Both the position numbers and the translations under genes were made by a program. From Aurantimonas manganoxydans SI85-9A1 (GTDB lineage: Bacteria > Pseudomonadota > Alphaproteobacteria > Rhizobiales > Rhizobiaceae): a stretch of 64,000 bases of DNA. The notes under the pieces were generated by a model. That model searched no databases and was not told the origin of the DNA. It worked only from the letters and a program-made list of their open reading frames with translations. Shown here piece after piece: positions 48,389 to 57,253 of this stretch; the first letter of the stretch is position 1, and the number at the start of each line of letters is the position of its first letter. The stretch is taken from contig NZ_CH672387.1 in assembly GCF_000153465.1 (NCBI RefSeq), forward strand, positions 1,081,180 to 1,145,179, given 5' to 3'.

Positions 48389-49342
48389 TCAGGCGCGCGA
48401 CGGGACGCGATCTTTTGCGGCGCCTGCAAGGCCGGTGTCCGCATAGGGGGCCCAGTGGGCGACGGATTCGGCGAGGGCGGCCACGACCTGGCGGTCAGTG
48501 GGTTCGCGCTCGCGGAAGGCGAGTTCGAGGCAGAGTTCGTTGTCCTGCCCGCCGCCGGCGCGCAGGCTGGCCAGAAGCCGCTCCGGCGTGATGCGGCCAT
48601 TGGCGTTGTGGGCTGCGGTGAAGGGCCAGTGGCCGCCCTTGTCCATGGAGCTCTGCTTGACGTGGACGATGGGCGAGGCGGCGGCGAAGCGTTCGGCCCA
48701 GGCATAGGGATCGGTGTCGGCCGGGTCGGGGGAGGTCACGTCGCCATGGTCGATGTCGATCATCGGTCTGAGCGGGATCGGCAGGCCGGCCGCCGCGATG
48801 CGGCTTTGAAGCGCGGCGCAGGCGTCGAGCGTGTGGCCGAATTCGCGGCCGACGGACATCGGCTCCCAGAACATCCAGGTCAGGCCGCGTCCGGCGGCAT
48901 GGGCGGCGACATCGGCCCAGCCGTCGAGGGCGGCCCGCATGAGGGCCTCGCGGCGGTCGGGATCGTCGAAATCCCGGTAGGTCATGATGGCGAATTGTGT
49001 GCCGATGGCCGGGCAACCGAGATCGGCGGCGATGTCGGCGAGGGTCTTGAACCAGGCGATGGTATAGGCGCGCACGCCCGGGTCGGGATGGCCGAAATGG
49101 TTGAGGCGCCCATAGGGGCCGGTCATCAGGGAGGTGACGGAGACGCCATTGGCGGCCGCCGCAGTGGCCATGCGGGCGACGAGCGGCCGGAGCGTGCCGG
49201 CAGGCCAGGACGGGTTGAGGAATTCATGGGTGAGTTGAAGATGGCCGATGCCGATCTCGTCGGCGACGACCGTCATCAGATCCTCGGGCTCGGCATAGCG
49301 ATTGACCAGCGGATTGGTGCTGATCGAGAGGGTGAAGGCCAT
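48389..49342 (-). CDS. eryC: EryC-like tetrulose-phosphate isomerase (TIM barrel)
   Basis: A 317-residue AP-endonuclease-2/xylose-isomerase-like barrel that matches Brucella EryC along its length as I recall it: 'STNPLVNRYAEPEDL' (about 7-21), 'LQLTHEFLNPSWPAGTLRPL', 'MTGPYGRLNHFGHPD', 'WMFWEPMSVGREFG', 'MIDIDHGDVTSPDP' and 'HVKQSSMDKGGHWPFTA'. EryC isomerises the tetrulose-phosphate formed from erythritol. It diverges from the EryD-like regulator; the catabolic operon lies on the other side of that regulator. Confidence 0.82.
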   Translation of the reverse strand: MAFTLSISTNPLVNRYAEPEDLMTVVADEIGIGHLQLTHEFLNPSWPAGTLRPLVARMATAAAANGVSVTSLMTGPYGRLNHFGHPDPGVRAYTIAWFKTLADIAADLGCPAIGTQFAIMTYRDFDDPDRREALMRAALDGWADVAAHAAGRGLTWMFWEPMSVGREFGHTLDACAALQSRIAAAGLPIPLRPMIDIDHGDVTSPDPADTDPYAWAERFAAASPIVHVKQSSMDKGGHWPFTAAHNANGRITPERLLASLRAGGGQDNELCLELAFREREPTDRQVVAALAESVAHWAPYADTGLAGAAKDRVPSRA

Positions 49343-49407
49343 GAGCGTCTCGTATGCCCGCAGCCGCCAGCGGTTTTCGCAGCGGCATGAAAATCTATGC
49401 ACGTGAC

Positions 49408-49419
49408 GCAATATTTTGC
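49408..49419. promoter_or_regulatory. Operator-like site between eryC and eryD
   Basis: GCAATATTTTGC has 4-base inverted arms GCAA/TTGC about the centre and lies in an AT-rich dip 66 bases before the eryC start. SorC/DeoR-family regulators often bind such AT-rich GCAA...TTGC sites. Inferred only. Confidence 0.35.
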
Positions 49420-49573
49420 AATTCTGCGGGCGCGCCTCTAGGATTCTGTGCAGTCGGCGGCAGGCGCCGGAGGCCGAGGGTTGCCGGGCGTGCGGCGGCG
49501 GTGGATAGCTCCAGCGACGCTGCGTGATCCGTGGAATGGCGTGCGGCGATGTCCGCGGAACCGGGAGACTGCC

Positions 49574-50554
49574 GTGCCGAACGACGCGCCACACCGCCAT
49601 GACGAATACGGGGAGGCCGGTCTCGCGGCGCGGGCCGCCTGGCTGTATTTTTCCGGCGGGATGACCCAGGGCCAGATCGCCAAGCGGCTCGGCGTCACCA
49701 GCATCAAGGCGCATCGGCTGATCGCCCGCGCCAATCGCGACGGGCTGGTTCGGGTCTTCGTCGATGCGGAAGTGGCCGAATGCCTCGAGCTGGAGGAGAC
49801 GATCCGGCAGCGCTTCGGGCTCGAATTCTGCAGCGTGGCGCCGGATCTCGGCGAGGAGACGGCGCTGCCGCTGCGGGTGCTGGGGATCGCCGGCGCGAAT
49901 TTCCTGAAGAACGAGATCGAGCGCGGCGAACACGCGCTGATCGGCGTCGGCCATGGCCGCACCCTGGCGGCGGCGGTCGACGCCATGCCGGCGGTGGCGA
50001 CCGGGCGCACGCGCTTCGTCTCGGTGCTCGGCGGTTTCACCCGGCGCTTTGCCGCCAATCCCTACGACGTGATCCACCGGCTGGCGGAAAAGACCGGCGC
50101 GGAGGCCTTCCAGATTCCGCTGCCGACCTTCGCCAACACGGCCGAGGACAAGGCGGTGCTGCTGAGCCAGCCGGGCGTCGGGGAAGTCTTCGACCTCGCC
50201 TGTTCGGCGCCGCTGGTCTTCGCCGGCATCGGCGACGTGACCGAGGACGCGTTCCTGTTCACCGCCAGCCTGGTGGGCTCGGACGAGATCGGCGAGATTC
50301 GCGCGGGCAAGGCGGTCGGCGAATTGCTCGGCCACTATTTCAACGCCGAAGGGCAGCCGGTGGCGGAGGCCGTCAGCGCCCGGGCGCTGTCGCCGACTCT
50401 GGACCATCTGCGGGCCTCGCGGGTCGTGGCGCTGGCCGGCGGGGCGGACAAGGTGTCGCCGATCCTGGCGCTGCTGCGCAGCGGATTCCTGGACGGGCTG
50501 GTGACCGACGAGGTGACGGCGCGGGCGATCCTGGCGGAGAACGCCGCCGGGTGA
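49574..50554 (+). CDS. eryD: EryD-like SorC-family sugar-responsive regulator
   Basis: A 326-residue SorC-type regulator from a GTG with GGGAG upstream. The N-terminal helix-turn-helix is 'GMTQGQIAKRLGVTSIKAHRLI' (about 28-49); the sugar-binding domain has 'GVGHGRTLAAAV', 'FVSVLGGFTRRFAANPYDV', 'FANTAEDKAVLLSQPGV' and 'VALAGGADKVSPILALL', all matching Brucella EryD as I recall it. EryD represses the ery operon and is relieved by erythritol or a phosphorylated product. It lies between eryC (divergent) and an aldolase gene (same strand). Confidence 0.85.
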   Translation: MPNDAPHRHDEYGEAGLAARAAWLYFSGGMTQGQIAKRLGVTSIKAHRLIARANRDGLVRVFVDAEVAECLELEETIRQRFGLEFCSVAPDLGEETALPLRVLGIAGANFLKNEIERGEHALIGVGHGRTLAAAVDAMPAVATGRTRFVSVLGGFTRRFAANPYDVIHRLAEKTGAEAFQIPLPTFANTAEDKAVLLSQPGVGEVFDLACSAPLVFAGIGDVTEDAFLFTASLVGSDEIGEIRAGKAVGELLGHYFNAEGQPVAEAVSARALSPTLDHLRASRVVALAGGADKVSPILALLRSGFLDGLVTDEVTARAILAENAAG

Positions 50555-50612
50555 GGGCGGTTAGCCCGGCTCTGGTGCCGGGTAGCGGGCGACAATCGAG
50601 AGGGAGGGGGCA

Positions 50613-51287
50613 ATGCGCGACAGCGAACGGGCGGTGCGGCAGCAGATCATCGATCTGTGCCTGGAGATGAACCGCAACGGGATTAATCAGGGCACGTCGG
50701 GCAACATCTCGGCGCGCCATAGCGATGCGATGCTGCTGACGCCGAGCGCGACGCCCTATGAGGCGCTGACGCCGGAGATGATCGTCTCGGTGCCGCTGGA
50801 GGGGGACGGGTCGGACTGGTCGGGGCCGCTGAAGCCGTCGACCGAATGGCGCTTTCACCGCGACATCCTGCGCGCGCGGCCGGATGCCGGCGCCGTCGTC
50901 CATGCCCATCCGATCTTCGCCACGACGCTGGCGATGACCCGCCGCGCGATCCCTGCCTGCCACTACATGGTCGCCGTGTTCGGCGGCACCGACGTGAAAT
51001 GCTCGGGCTATGCGCGCTACGGCACGGAAGAGCTGTCCCGCGAAGCGCTGGCGGCGCTGGACGGGCGGACGGGGTGCCTGCTCGCCAATCACGGCGCCAT
51101 CACCATCGGCAGCGATCTCGACAAGGCGATGTGGCGGATGGTCGAGCTGGAGACGCTGGCCCAGCAATATCATCACAGCCTGCTGCTGCCGGGCGGTCCG
51201 GTGATCCTCAGCGATGCCGAGATCGCCGAGGTGCTGGAGGGGTTCGGCAGCTACGGCCTGCAATCGCGCGATGCCATCGCCGGCTGA
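50613..51287 (+). CDS. Class II aldolase (FucA type)
   Basis: A 224-residue zinc aldolase of the FucA/AraD family. Motifs: 'GTSGNISARHSDAMLLTPS' (about 30-48), zinc site 'VVHAHPIFAT' (about 92-101) and 'LLANHGAITIG' (about 154). Such enzymes split a ketose-1-phosphate into dihydroxyacetone phosphate and an aldehyde. It has GGGAGG before the ATG. It follows the eryD-like gene by 58 bases. The known erythritol route needs no such aldolase, so an additional substrate is implied. Confidence 0.88.
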   Translation: MRDSERAVRQQIIDLCLEMNRNGINQGTSGNISARHSDAMLLTPSATPYEALTPEMIVSVPLEGDGSDWSGPLKPSTEWRFHRDILRARPDAGAVVHAHPIFATTLAMTRRAIPACHYMVAVFGGTDVKCSGYARYGTEELSREALAALDGRTGCLLANHGAITIGSDLDKAMWRMVELETLAQQYHHSLLLPGGPVILSDAEIAEVLEGFGSYGLQSRDAIAG

Positions 51288-51333
51288 GATGCGTCTTTCG
51301 CCGCGATGCGAGGGGCGCGGCGCTATCGCCGGC

Positions 51334-52185
51334 TCACCATTGCAGGCTGGCGAGATGGTGGTCGACGGTGACGCCTTCCGCGGCGATCCGGGCGGCGACC
51401 GTCTCGTCGTCGGCGCTGGCGAGGATGCCGGTGCGCACCAGCGCCTTGGCTGCCCCGAAGGACGCGGCGCCGGCCATGTCGTGGTCGACGCTGTCGCCGA
51501 CGCAGAGGATGCGTGACGGCGGGATGTCGGCGATCAGCGCATGGGCCGCGGCGTAGATCTCGCCATAGGGCTTGCCGACGAAGGTCACTTCGCCGCCGAG
51601 CGCTGCATAGAGGTCGGCGATCGCGCCGGCGGCCGGCACCAGGCCCTGCGGCGTCAGCATCTGGCGGTCGGGATTGGTGCAGATGCAGGGCACGCCGCGG
51701 CTGGCGGCGGGGCGCATGCGGTCCTTGTAATCGGCCATGGCGATGCGGTCGGCCTGGCTGCCGGCGATGACCACCAGATCGGCGTCCTCGGCCGCCTCGA
51801 CGGCGCGGCAGCCGAGCCGGTCGGACAGATTGGTGTCGCCGGGGCTCGACAGGGTCAGGCAGCGGATCTCGCGGTCCTGAGGCAGCGCGATGGTGCCGTC
51901 TTCGCACAGACCGATGGCGACGTCGCCGGAGGTGACGCAGGCGAGATAGAGGCTGCGCGCGATGCCGAGACGGGCAAGGCGGTCCTCGTTGAAGGCCGCC
52001 GGCCGGCCGGAATTGGTGACGAACAGCACCGGTTTGCCGAGGCCGGCCAGTGCTGCAACCGCCTCGGGCGCGCCGGGATAGGCCGCGGTGCCGTCATGGA
52101 CGACGCCGAACTGGTCGAGGAAGAAGGCGTCGTAGCTTTCGGCGATGTCGCGAAGTCTGTCGAACTGCATGGCGTGACCGGTCAT
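51334..52185 (-). CDS. HAD-superfamily class IIA phosphatase-like protein
   Basis: A 283-residue protein of the TIGR01459 type. Motif I is 'FFLDQFGVVHDG' (about 21-32; the second Asp is replaced by Gln, which weakens classical phosphatase chemistry), motif II 'VLFVTNSGRP', motif III Lys in 'FVGKPYGEIY', motif IV 'CVGDSVDHDMAGA'. Likely a sugar-phosphate phosphatase. ATGA overlap with the upstream FGGY kinase gene. Confidence 0.82.
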   Translation of the reverse strand: MTGHAMQFDRLRDIAESYDAFFLDQFGVVHDGTAAYPGAPEAVAALAGLGKPVLFVTNSGRPAAFNEDRLARLGIARSLYLACVTSGDVAIGLCEDGTIALPQDREIRCLTLSSPGDTNLSDRLGCRAVEAAEDADLVVIAGSQADRIAMADYKDRMRPAASRGVPCICTNPDRQMLTPQGLVPAAGAIADLYAALGGEVTFVGKPYGEIYAAAHALIADIPPSRILCVGDSVDHDMAGAASFGAAKALVRTGILASADDETVAARIAAEGVTVDHHLASLQW

Positions 52186-53450
52186 GGGAGGGCGTTCCTG
52201 CCGAGGGCGAGACGGGCCGTGCCCGCCGCCGCATCCGATGCCCGCGCCGGCAGGAAGGGCACGCCCAGCATGGCCCGGCGGATCTGAGTCCAGGCCATGT
52301 TGACGGCGCCGCCGCCCACCGAGCGGACACTGCGAAGCGGCGGAGCGCCGAGTGCGTCGAGCTTGCGATAACCCATCGTCTCGATCCGCGCGATGCCTTC
52401 GAGGAGCCCCTGCAGGAAAATCGTATCGTCCTGCGGGCGCGGTGTCAGGCGCGGGGCGAAGGCCGGGTCGTTGACGGGGAAGCGCTCGCCGGGCGTCAGC
52501 AGCGGATAATAGTCGAGCCCGGTCGGCCGGTCCGGGGCAAGCTGCGCCGTCAGCCGGGCCAGATCGGCATCGGCGAAGAAGTGCCGCAGCACGGCGCCGC
52601 CCGAGTTGGAGGCGCCGCCGACGAGCCAGAGATCGCCGAGGCGGTGGCTGTAGATGCCGTATTGCGGCGCGCTGATCGGCCGGTCGCAGAAGAGTTTCAG
52701 GACGAGGGTCGAGCCGAGCGCGGTGACGGCGTCGCCGGGCGCGCTTGCGCCGGTCGCCAGGAAGGAGGCGCAGCCGTCGGTGGTGCCGGCATGGAGGAAC
52801 GCGTCAGGCGGCAGGCCGAAGCGTTCGGAGGCGGCCCTGCCGAGCCGGCGCACCGGGGTGCCGGGTGCGACCACCGGGGGCAGCGCCGCAACGGGCATGC
52901 CGGCAGCTTCGATCCAGTCGGGCCATGTTTCGGCGACCGGGTCGTAGCCGGTCTTCAGGGCGTTGTTGGTGTCGCTGACGCCAGTGAAGCCGGCGATCCT
53001 TGCGGCGATCCAGTCGGCCTGGTGCAGCACGCGGACGACGCCCGGCCGGCGCATCAGCGCGATGGCGCGGGCGAGCGCCGAATTGGCGCCGCGGGCCGGG
53101 CTGTCGGACGGTGCGGCGGTGTCGATGGCGGCGACGATCGCCGCATCCGGGCAGGGGACATTGTACATGATCGCCCGGCCGACCGGCGCACCATCGGCGT
53201 CGAGCCCCAGCATCGTGCCGGAGGTGCCGTCGACCGCAAGGCCGGTGATGGCCTCGAAGGAGATCGCGGAGCGCAGGCGGTCGAGGCAGGTGGCGGTGGC
53301 CTGCCACCAGATGTCGGGTGCGGCGCGGTCGGCCTCCGGCGCGAAGGGCTGGGCTTCGCCGGCGACCATGTCGCCCGCCGCATCGAGGGCGGCGACGCGG
53401 ACGCCGGACGTGCCGACATCGATGCCGAGGGCAACGGGCGGCTCGCTCAT
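52182..53450 (-). CDS. FGGY-family carbohydrate kinase
   Basis: A 422-residue kinase, shorter than the 500-550 of most FGGY kinases. The N-terminal ATPase motif is 'ALGIDVGTSGVRVAALD' (about 7-23), 'LAVDGTSGTMLGLD' (about 72), and the C-terminal 'LRSVRSVGGGAVNMAWTQIRRA' (about 375). It resembles xylulose/ribulose kinases. Distinct from the EryA-like kinase at 57,253. ATGA overlaps at both ends couple it to an aldolase and the HAD gene. Confidence 0.85.
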   Translation of the reverse strand: MSEPPVALGIDVGTSGVRVAALDAAGDMVAGEAQPFAPEADRAAPDIWWQATATCLDRLRSAISFEAITGLAVDGTSGTMLGLDADGAPVGRAIMYNVPCPDAAIVAAIDTAAPSDSPARGANSALARAIALMRRPGVVRVLHQADWIAARIAGFTGVSDTNNALKTGYDPVAETWPDWIEAAGMPVAALPPVVAPGTPVRRLGRAASERFGLPPDAFLHAGTTDGCASFLATGASAPGDAVTALGSTLVLKLFCDRPISAPQYGIYSHRLGDLWLVGGASNSGGAVLRHFFADADLARLTAQLAPDRPTGLDYYPLLTPGERFPVNDPAFAPRLTPRPQDDTIFLQGLLEGIARIETMGYRKLDALGAPPLRSVRSVGGGAVNMAWTQIRRAMLGVPFLPARASDAAAGTARLALGRNALP

Positions 53451-54565
53451 GCGGCGCCGGGACCCGGTGCGGCAGCGCCCGGCCGGTCGAGGGTCTGCCG
53501 GTAGGTTTCGGCTTCCCAGTGGGTGAGATGGTGGATGTCGTCGGTGGTGAGCGGGTTCAGGGCGGCATCGGCGGGGATGCGGGCGGCGACGTCGACGAGG
53601 CAGCCGACCAGCGCTTCGCCGCCGGCGGTGAGCCGTTCGTGCACGAGAACGCCGGCACCTTGCACCAGCAGCAGGCTCGGCGCGTCGCCGGGGGCGGCCT
53701 GCCAGGAGGCCAGGAACTCCGCCATGGCAGCTTTCTTGGGGGTGACGGTTGCGACCATCTCGCCGAGAAAGATGACGTGGTCGGGATAGAGCGGCCCGGC
53801 GCGAGCGACGCGAAAGGAATCCGGGTCGCGGGCCAGATGATGGGCTGTCGCGTCGCCCGGCAGGCGATAGGGCGTCCCCGCAGCCAGCTCGGACAGGGCG
53901 GCCGTCTCGGACAACTCGGACGTCGGGCGTGGCGGGATCGCCAGGGCGGCGACGACAACATCGAGGCGGCGGGCGGCATCGGCGATGTCGGTACCGGCGA
54001 CGATGAGCCCGTGATTGCCGAGGACGACGATGTCGATCCGCTCGGAGGCGATGCGGGCGATCTGCCGGGCCAGGGGAACGCCCGGCCGGCAATAGGGGAT
54101 ATAGGCGAAGCGCCCGGCCAGTCCGGCCTCGGTGAGCCGCCGGGTGATGCGGGCCTCGCCATCGTCGAGGGCGGCCCGGGCGATGGTGTTGACGCAATGG
54201 ACGTGCAGGACGACCGGCTGGGGCATGGCGGCGTGAACCGCCGTCTCGATGGACGGCCGCAGGGCGCTGTCCGACAGCTCCGAGGCGACGAAGTCGGTGG
54301 CCTTCTCGGCGCGGGCATCGCCGGTGCGCAGGGCCTCCAGAAGCGGGGCGATCCGCACCGGTACGAAGATGTCGCGGGTTTCCGCCTCGGCGAGCCACGT
54401 GCCGGACGCCTTCACCCAGAGGATGCCGTCTTGCTTCAGCGAGGTGTTGCCGCCGGCGGCCTGGGTCAGGGTGCGGTCGCGCCCGATGTCGCGCGAGAGG
54501 CGCCGAAGGGCGGCGATAGCGTCCACGGTCGCGCCGCCGGGCTCGGGGGGTGGGCGATCAGTCAA
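53447..54565 (-). CDS. Class II aldolase/adducin-family protein (long form)
   Basis: A 372-residue protein from a TTG at 54,565 that overlaps the eryB-like stop by 8 bases. The aldolase domain has 'AAGGNTSLKQDGILWVKASG' (about 42-61), zinc site 'VVLHVHCVNTIA' (about 118) and 'VLGNHGLIVAG' (about 175). The C-terminal 150 residues are an extension seen in RhaD-like/short-chain-fusion relatives but without the dehydrogenase. Substrate unknown; probably a ketose- or acid-phosphate made by the adjacent FGGY kinase. Confidence 0.8.
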   Translation of the reverse strand: MTDRPPPEPGGATVDAIAALRRLSRDIGRDRTLTQAAGGNTSLKQDGILWVKASGTWLAEAETRDIFVPVRIAPLLEALRTGDARAEKATDFVASELSDSALRPSIETAVHAAMPQPVVLHVHCVNTIARAALDDGEARITRRLTEAGLAGRFAYIPYCRPGVPLARQIARIASERIDIVVLGNHGLIVAGTDIADAARRLDVVVAALAIPPRPTSELSETAALSELAAGTPYRLPGDATAHHLARDPDSFRVARAGPLYPDHVIFLGEMVATVTPKKAAMAEFLASWQAAPGDAPSLLLVQGAGVLVHERLTAGGEALVGCLVDVAARIPADAALNPLTTDDIHHLTHWEAETYRQTLDRPGAAAPGPGAA

Positions 54566-56123
54566 TGGCTTTTCCCATCGTCTCGTCGCGAAGCAGCAGT
54601 CCGGCCGTGTCCGGAGCCGCGTCCCCGTGCTCGGCAGCAAGATGGTCGCGCACAGCCCGGCGTTCGTCCTTCGTGAGGTCGAGGCCGTGCTTGGTCCGCC
54701 GGTCGAGAATGTCCTCCGCCGTCTTCGCCCATTCGGTTCTGACCAGATAGTCGATCTCGCGGGCGTAGAGATGGCCGCCGAAATGTCGGCCGAGATCGGA
54801 CAGGCGCGTCGCGGAGGCCAGCAGCACGCTCGTCCGGGTTCCGTAGAGCCGGGCATAATGATGGGCGAGGGCGGCGGGCAGCCACGGATAGCGGGCGCGC
54901 AGCCCGGCCTCGAAGACCGCGAAATCGGCATCGGCCATGTCGCCGCCCGGCAGCGGCGCGTCGTGGGTCCAGGCGGGACCCATGGCGGGGAAGAACGGCT
55001 TCAGCCGGTCGAGCCCGCGCTCGGCGAGCTCGCGGTAGGTGGTGATCTTGCCGCCGAAGATGGACAGCATCGGTGTCGCGCCGTCCGCCGTGTCGATGTC
55101 GAAGACATAGTCGCGGGTCACCGCCGAGGGATTGTCGGCGTCGTCCTCCAGGAGCGGGCGCACACCGGAGAAGGCGTGGAGGACGTCGGCGCGGGTCAGG
55201 GGCGTCTTCACATAGCGGTTCACCGCGTCGAGAAGGTAGGCGATCTCGCTCTCCTCCACCGCGACGTCGCCGGCATCGCCCCGATAGGCGAGGTCGGTGG
55301 TGCCGATCAGCGCCTTGTCGCCCTGATAGGGATTGACGAAGATCACCCGCTTGTCGGTGTTCTGGAAGAGATAGGCTTGGGGTCCGTCCCAGAATTTCGG
55401 GGTGACGATGTGGCTGCCCTTGACCAGCCGTACCCGCCGGGTGGCGTTGGCGCGGATGACATTGGCGAGCACCGCGTCGACCCAGGGACCGGCGGCGTTG
55501 ACGAGGCCGCGTGCGGCGACGCTGCAGTCCGCGCCGTCCTCGCCGCGCAAAGTCGCCCGCCAGAGATCGCCGTCGCGCGTCGCCGAGACCGCGGCGGTGC
55601 GGGTGAGGATCGTTGCGCCGCGCTCGGCGGCGTCGAGGGCGTTGAGGACGACCAGCCGGGCGTCGTCCACCCAGCAGTCGGAATATTCGAAGCCCCTGGG
55701 ATAGCGGTCCTGGATCGGCGCCCCTTCGGGCGCCGTGCGCAGGTCGAGGCTGCGGGTGCCCGGCAGCTTCCGGCGGCCGCCGAGATGATCGTAGAGGAAC
55801 AGCCCGAGCCGGATCAGCCAGGCCGGCCGCTGCTCGGGCGAATGGGGCAGGACGAAGCGCATCGGCCAGATGATGTGGGGCGCGGCGCGCAGCAGCACCT
55901 CGCGCTCCCGCAAGGCTTCGCGGACCAGGCGGAACTCGTAATATTCCAGATAACGCAGGCCGCCATGGACCAGCTTGCCCGAGCGCGAACTGGTGCCCTC
56001 CGCCAGATCGTCCTTTTCGCACAGGACGACGGACAGGCCCCGGCCCACGGCATCGCGGGCGATGCCGGCGCCGTTGACGCCGCCGCCGATGACCAGAATG
56101 TCCACGGTGCCCAGATCGCGCAT
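54558..56123 (-). CDS. eryB: EryB-like L-erythritol-4-phosphate dehydrogenase (GlpD family)
   Basis: A 521-residue FAD-dependent enzyme of the glycerol-3-phosphate dehydrogenase family. The FAD-binding motif is 'ILVIGGGVNGAGIARDAVGRG' (about 9-29), followed by 'TSSRSGKLVHGGLRYLEYYE' and 'REREVLLRAAPHIIWPMRFV', the exact pattern of Brucella EryB and GlpD. EryB oxidises L-erythritol-4-phosphate at the membrane. With EryA- and EryC-like genes nearby I favour EryB, but a plain GlpD is possible. Confidence 0.8.
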   Translation of the reverse strand: MRDLGTVDILVIGGGVNGAGIARDAVGRGLSVVLCEKDDLAEGTSSRSGKLVHGGLRYLEYYEFRLVREALREREVLLRAAPHIIWPMRFVLPHSPEQRPAWLIRLGLFLYDHLGGRRKLPGTRSLDLRTAPEGAPIQDRYPRGFEYSDCWVDDARLVVLNALDAAERGATILTRTAAVSATRDGDLWRATLRGEDGADCSVAARGLVNAAGPWVDAVLANVIRANATRRVRLVKGSHIVTPKFWDGPQAYLFQNTDKRVIFVNPYQGDKALIGTTDLAYRGDAGDVAVEESEIAYLLDAVNRYVKTPLTRADVLHAFSGVRPLLEDDADNPSAVTRDYVFDIDTADGATPMLSIFGGKITTYRELAERGLDRLKPFFPAMGPAWTHDAPLPGGDMADADFAVFEAGLRARYPWLPAALAHHYARLYGTRTSVLLASATRLSDLGRHFGGHLYAREIDYLVRTEWAKTAEDILDRRTKHGLDLTKDERRAVRDHLAAEHGDAAPDTAGLLLRDETMGKAID

Positions 56124-56212
56124 GGTGCCGGTCTCAGGCCGCCCCGTTGCGGGTGTTCGCGTCGCGCATCATCGTCTCTCCTGTTGCAGCCTGTGGGCCC
56201 GCCGCGCGGGGA

Positions 56213-57253
56213 TCAGCAGGGGTTGACCGGCGGCTCGCCGGCCAGATAGCGGCGCACCTCCTCGGCCGCCTGATCGGCGGCGATCTTGACGGTCTTCAGC
56301 GAGGCGCCGGCGATATGCGGCGTCAGCGTGACATTGGGAAGCCTGAGCAGCGGCCAGTCGTCCGGGACCGGCTCGACGGCGAAGGTCTCCAGCATGGCGC
56401 CGCGCAGATGGCCGCGGCCGAGCGCGTCGGTCAGGGCGTCGTAGTCGAGCAGCGGTCCGCGGGCGGTGTTGATCAAGGTCGCGTCCGGCTTCATGCGGGC
56501 GAGCGCCGCGGCGTCGATGAAGCCGGTGGTCTCCTCGGTGACGCGGGCATGCAGGGTGACGACGTCGGATTCGGAAAGCAGGCGTTCCAGCGCGACCAGT
56601 TCGACGCCGTCGCGGGCGTCCTGCGACGACAGCTGCACATAGGGATCGGCGACCAGAATCCTGCAGCCGAAGGCCTTGAGAAGCCGGACGACCCGCGTGC
56701 CGATGGCGCCGTAGCCGACCACGCCGACAGTCATCTCCGACAATTCGCGGCCGGTCGTGTCGGCACGGTAGAGGTCGCCGCGCCAGTCGCCGCCGCGCAG
56801 CGCGTCGTGGCCGCGGGAGATGTTGCGGGTCTCGGCGAGGATCGCGCCGAGGGTGAATTCGGCGACGGCGCTGGCGTTGCGGCCGGGGGTGTTGACCACG
56901 AGGATGCCGCGCTGGCGGGCCGCGGCCATGTCGATATTGACCGGGCCGCCGCGCGAGACGGCGACGAATTTCAGCCGAGGCAATTGCCCGAACATGTCGC
57001 GCGACAGGGGGGCGAGATGGGTGACCAGCAGGTCGGCCTCGCCGATCATCGCCAGGGTCGCCTCGGCGCTGCCCTGATATTCCTTGAGGCCATCCATGCC
57101 TTGCACGGCGTAGCCGTGCTCCATCGGCTCGTCCGGCCAGGGCAGCCGGTGCAGGGCCATGTCCGGCGTCGCCGGGCTGGCCGCGGCGATGGCCTCGGCG
57201 AAGATTTCCGGCAGCATGAAATTGTCGCCGATGATCGCGATGCGCGGCGCCAT
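56213..57253 (-). CDS. D-2-hydroxyacid dehydrogenase
   Basis: A 346-residue NAD-dependent enzyme. The Rossmann motif is 'VGVVGYGAIGTRVVRLLKAFG' (about 157-177), with Arg in 'TARGPLLDYDAL' (about 252), Glu in 'AMLETFAVEPVP' and His in 'LTPHIAGASLKT' (about 305), the family's catalytic set. It oxidises or reduces a 2-hydroxy/2-keto acid. TGATG overlap with the EryA-like gene; a 3-4-carbon acid such as an aldonate would fit the locus, but that is inference. Confidence 0.88.
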   Translation of the reverse strand: MAPRIAIIGDNFMLPEIFAEAIAAASPATPDMALHRLPWPDEPMEHGYAVQGMDGLKEYQGSAEATLAMIGEADLLVTHLAPLSRDMFGQLPRLKFVAVSRGGPVNIDMAAARQRGILVVNTPGRNASAVAEFTLGAILAETRNISRGHDALRGGDWRGDLYRADTTGRELSEMTVGVVGYGAIGTRVVRLLKAFGCRILVADPYVQLSSQDARDGVELVALERLLSESDVVTLHARVTEETTGFIDAAALARMKPDATLINTARGPLLDYDALTDALGRGHLRGAMLETFAVEPVPDDWPLLRLPNVTLTPHIAGASLKTVKIAADQAAEEVRRYLAGEPPVNPC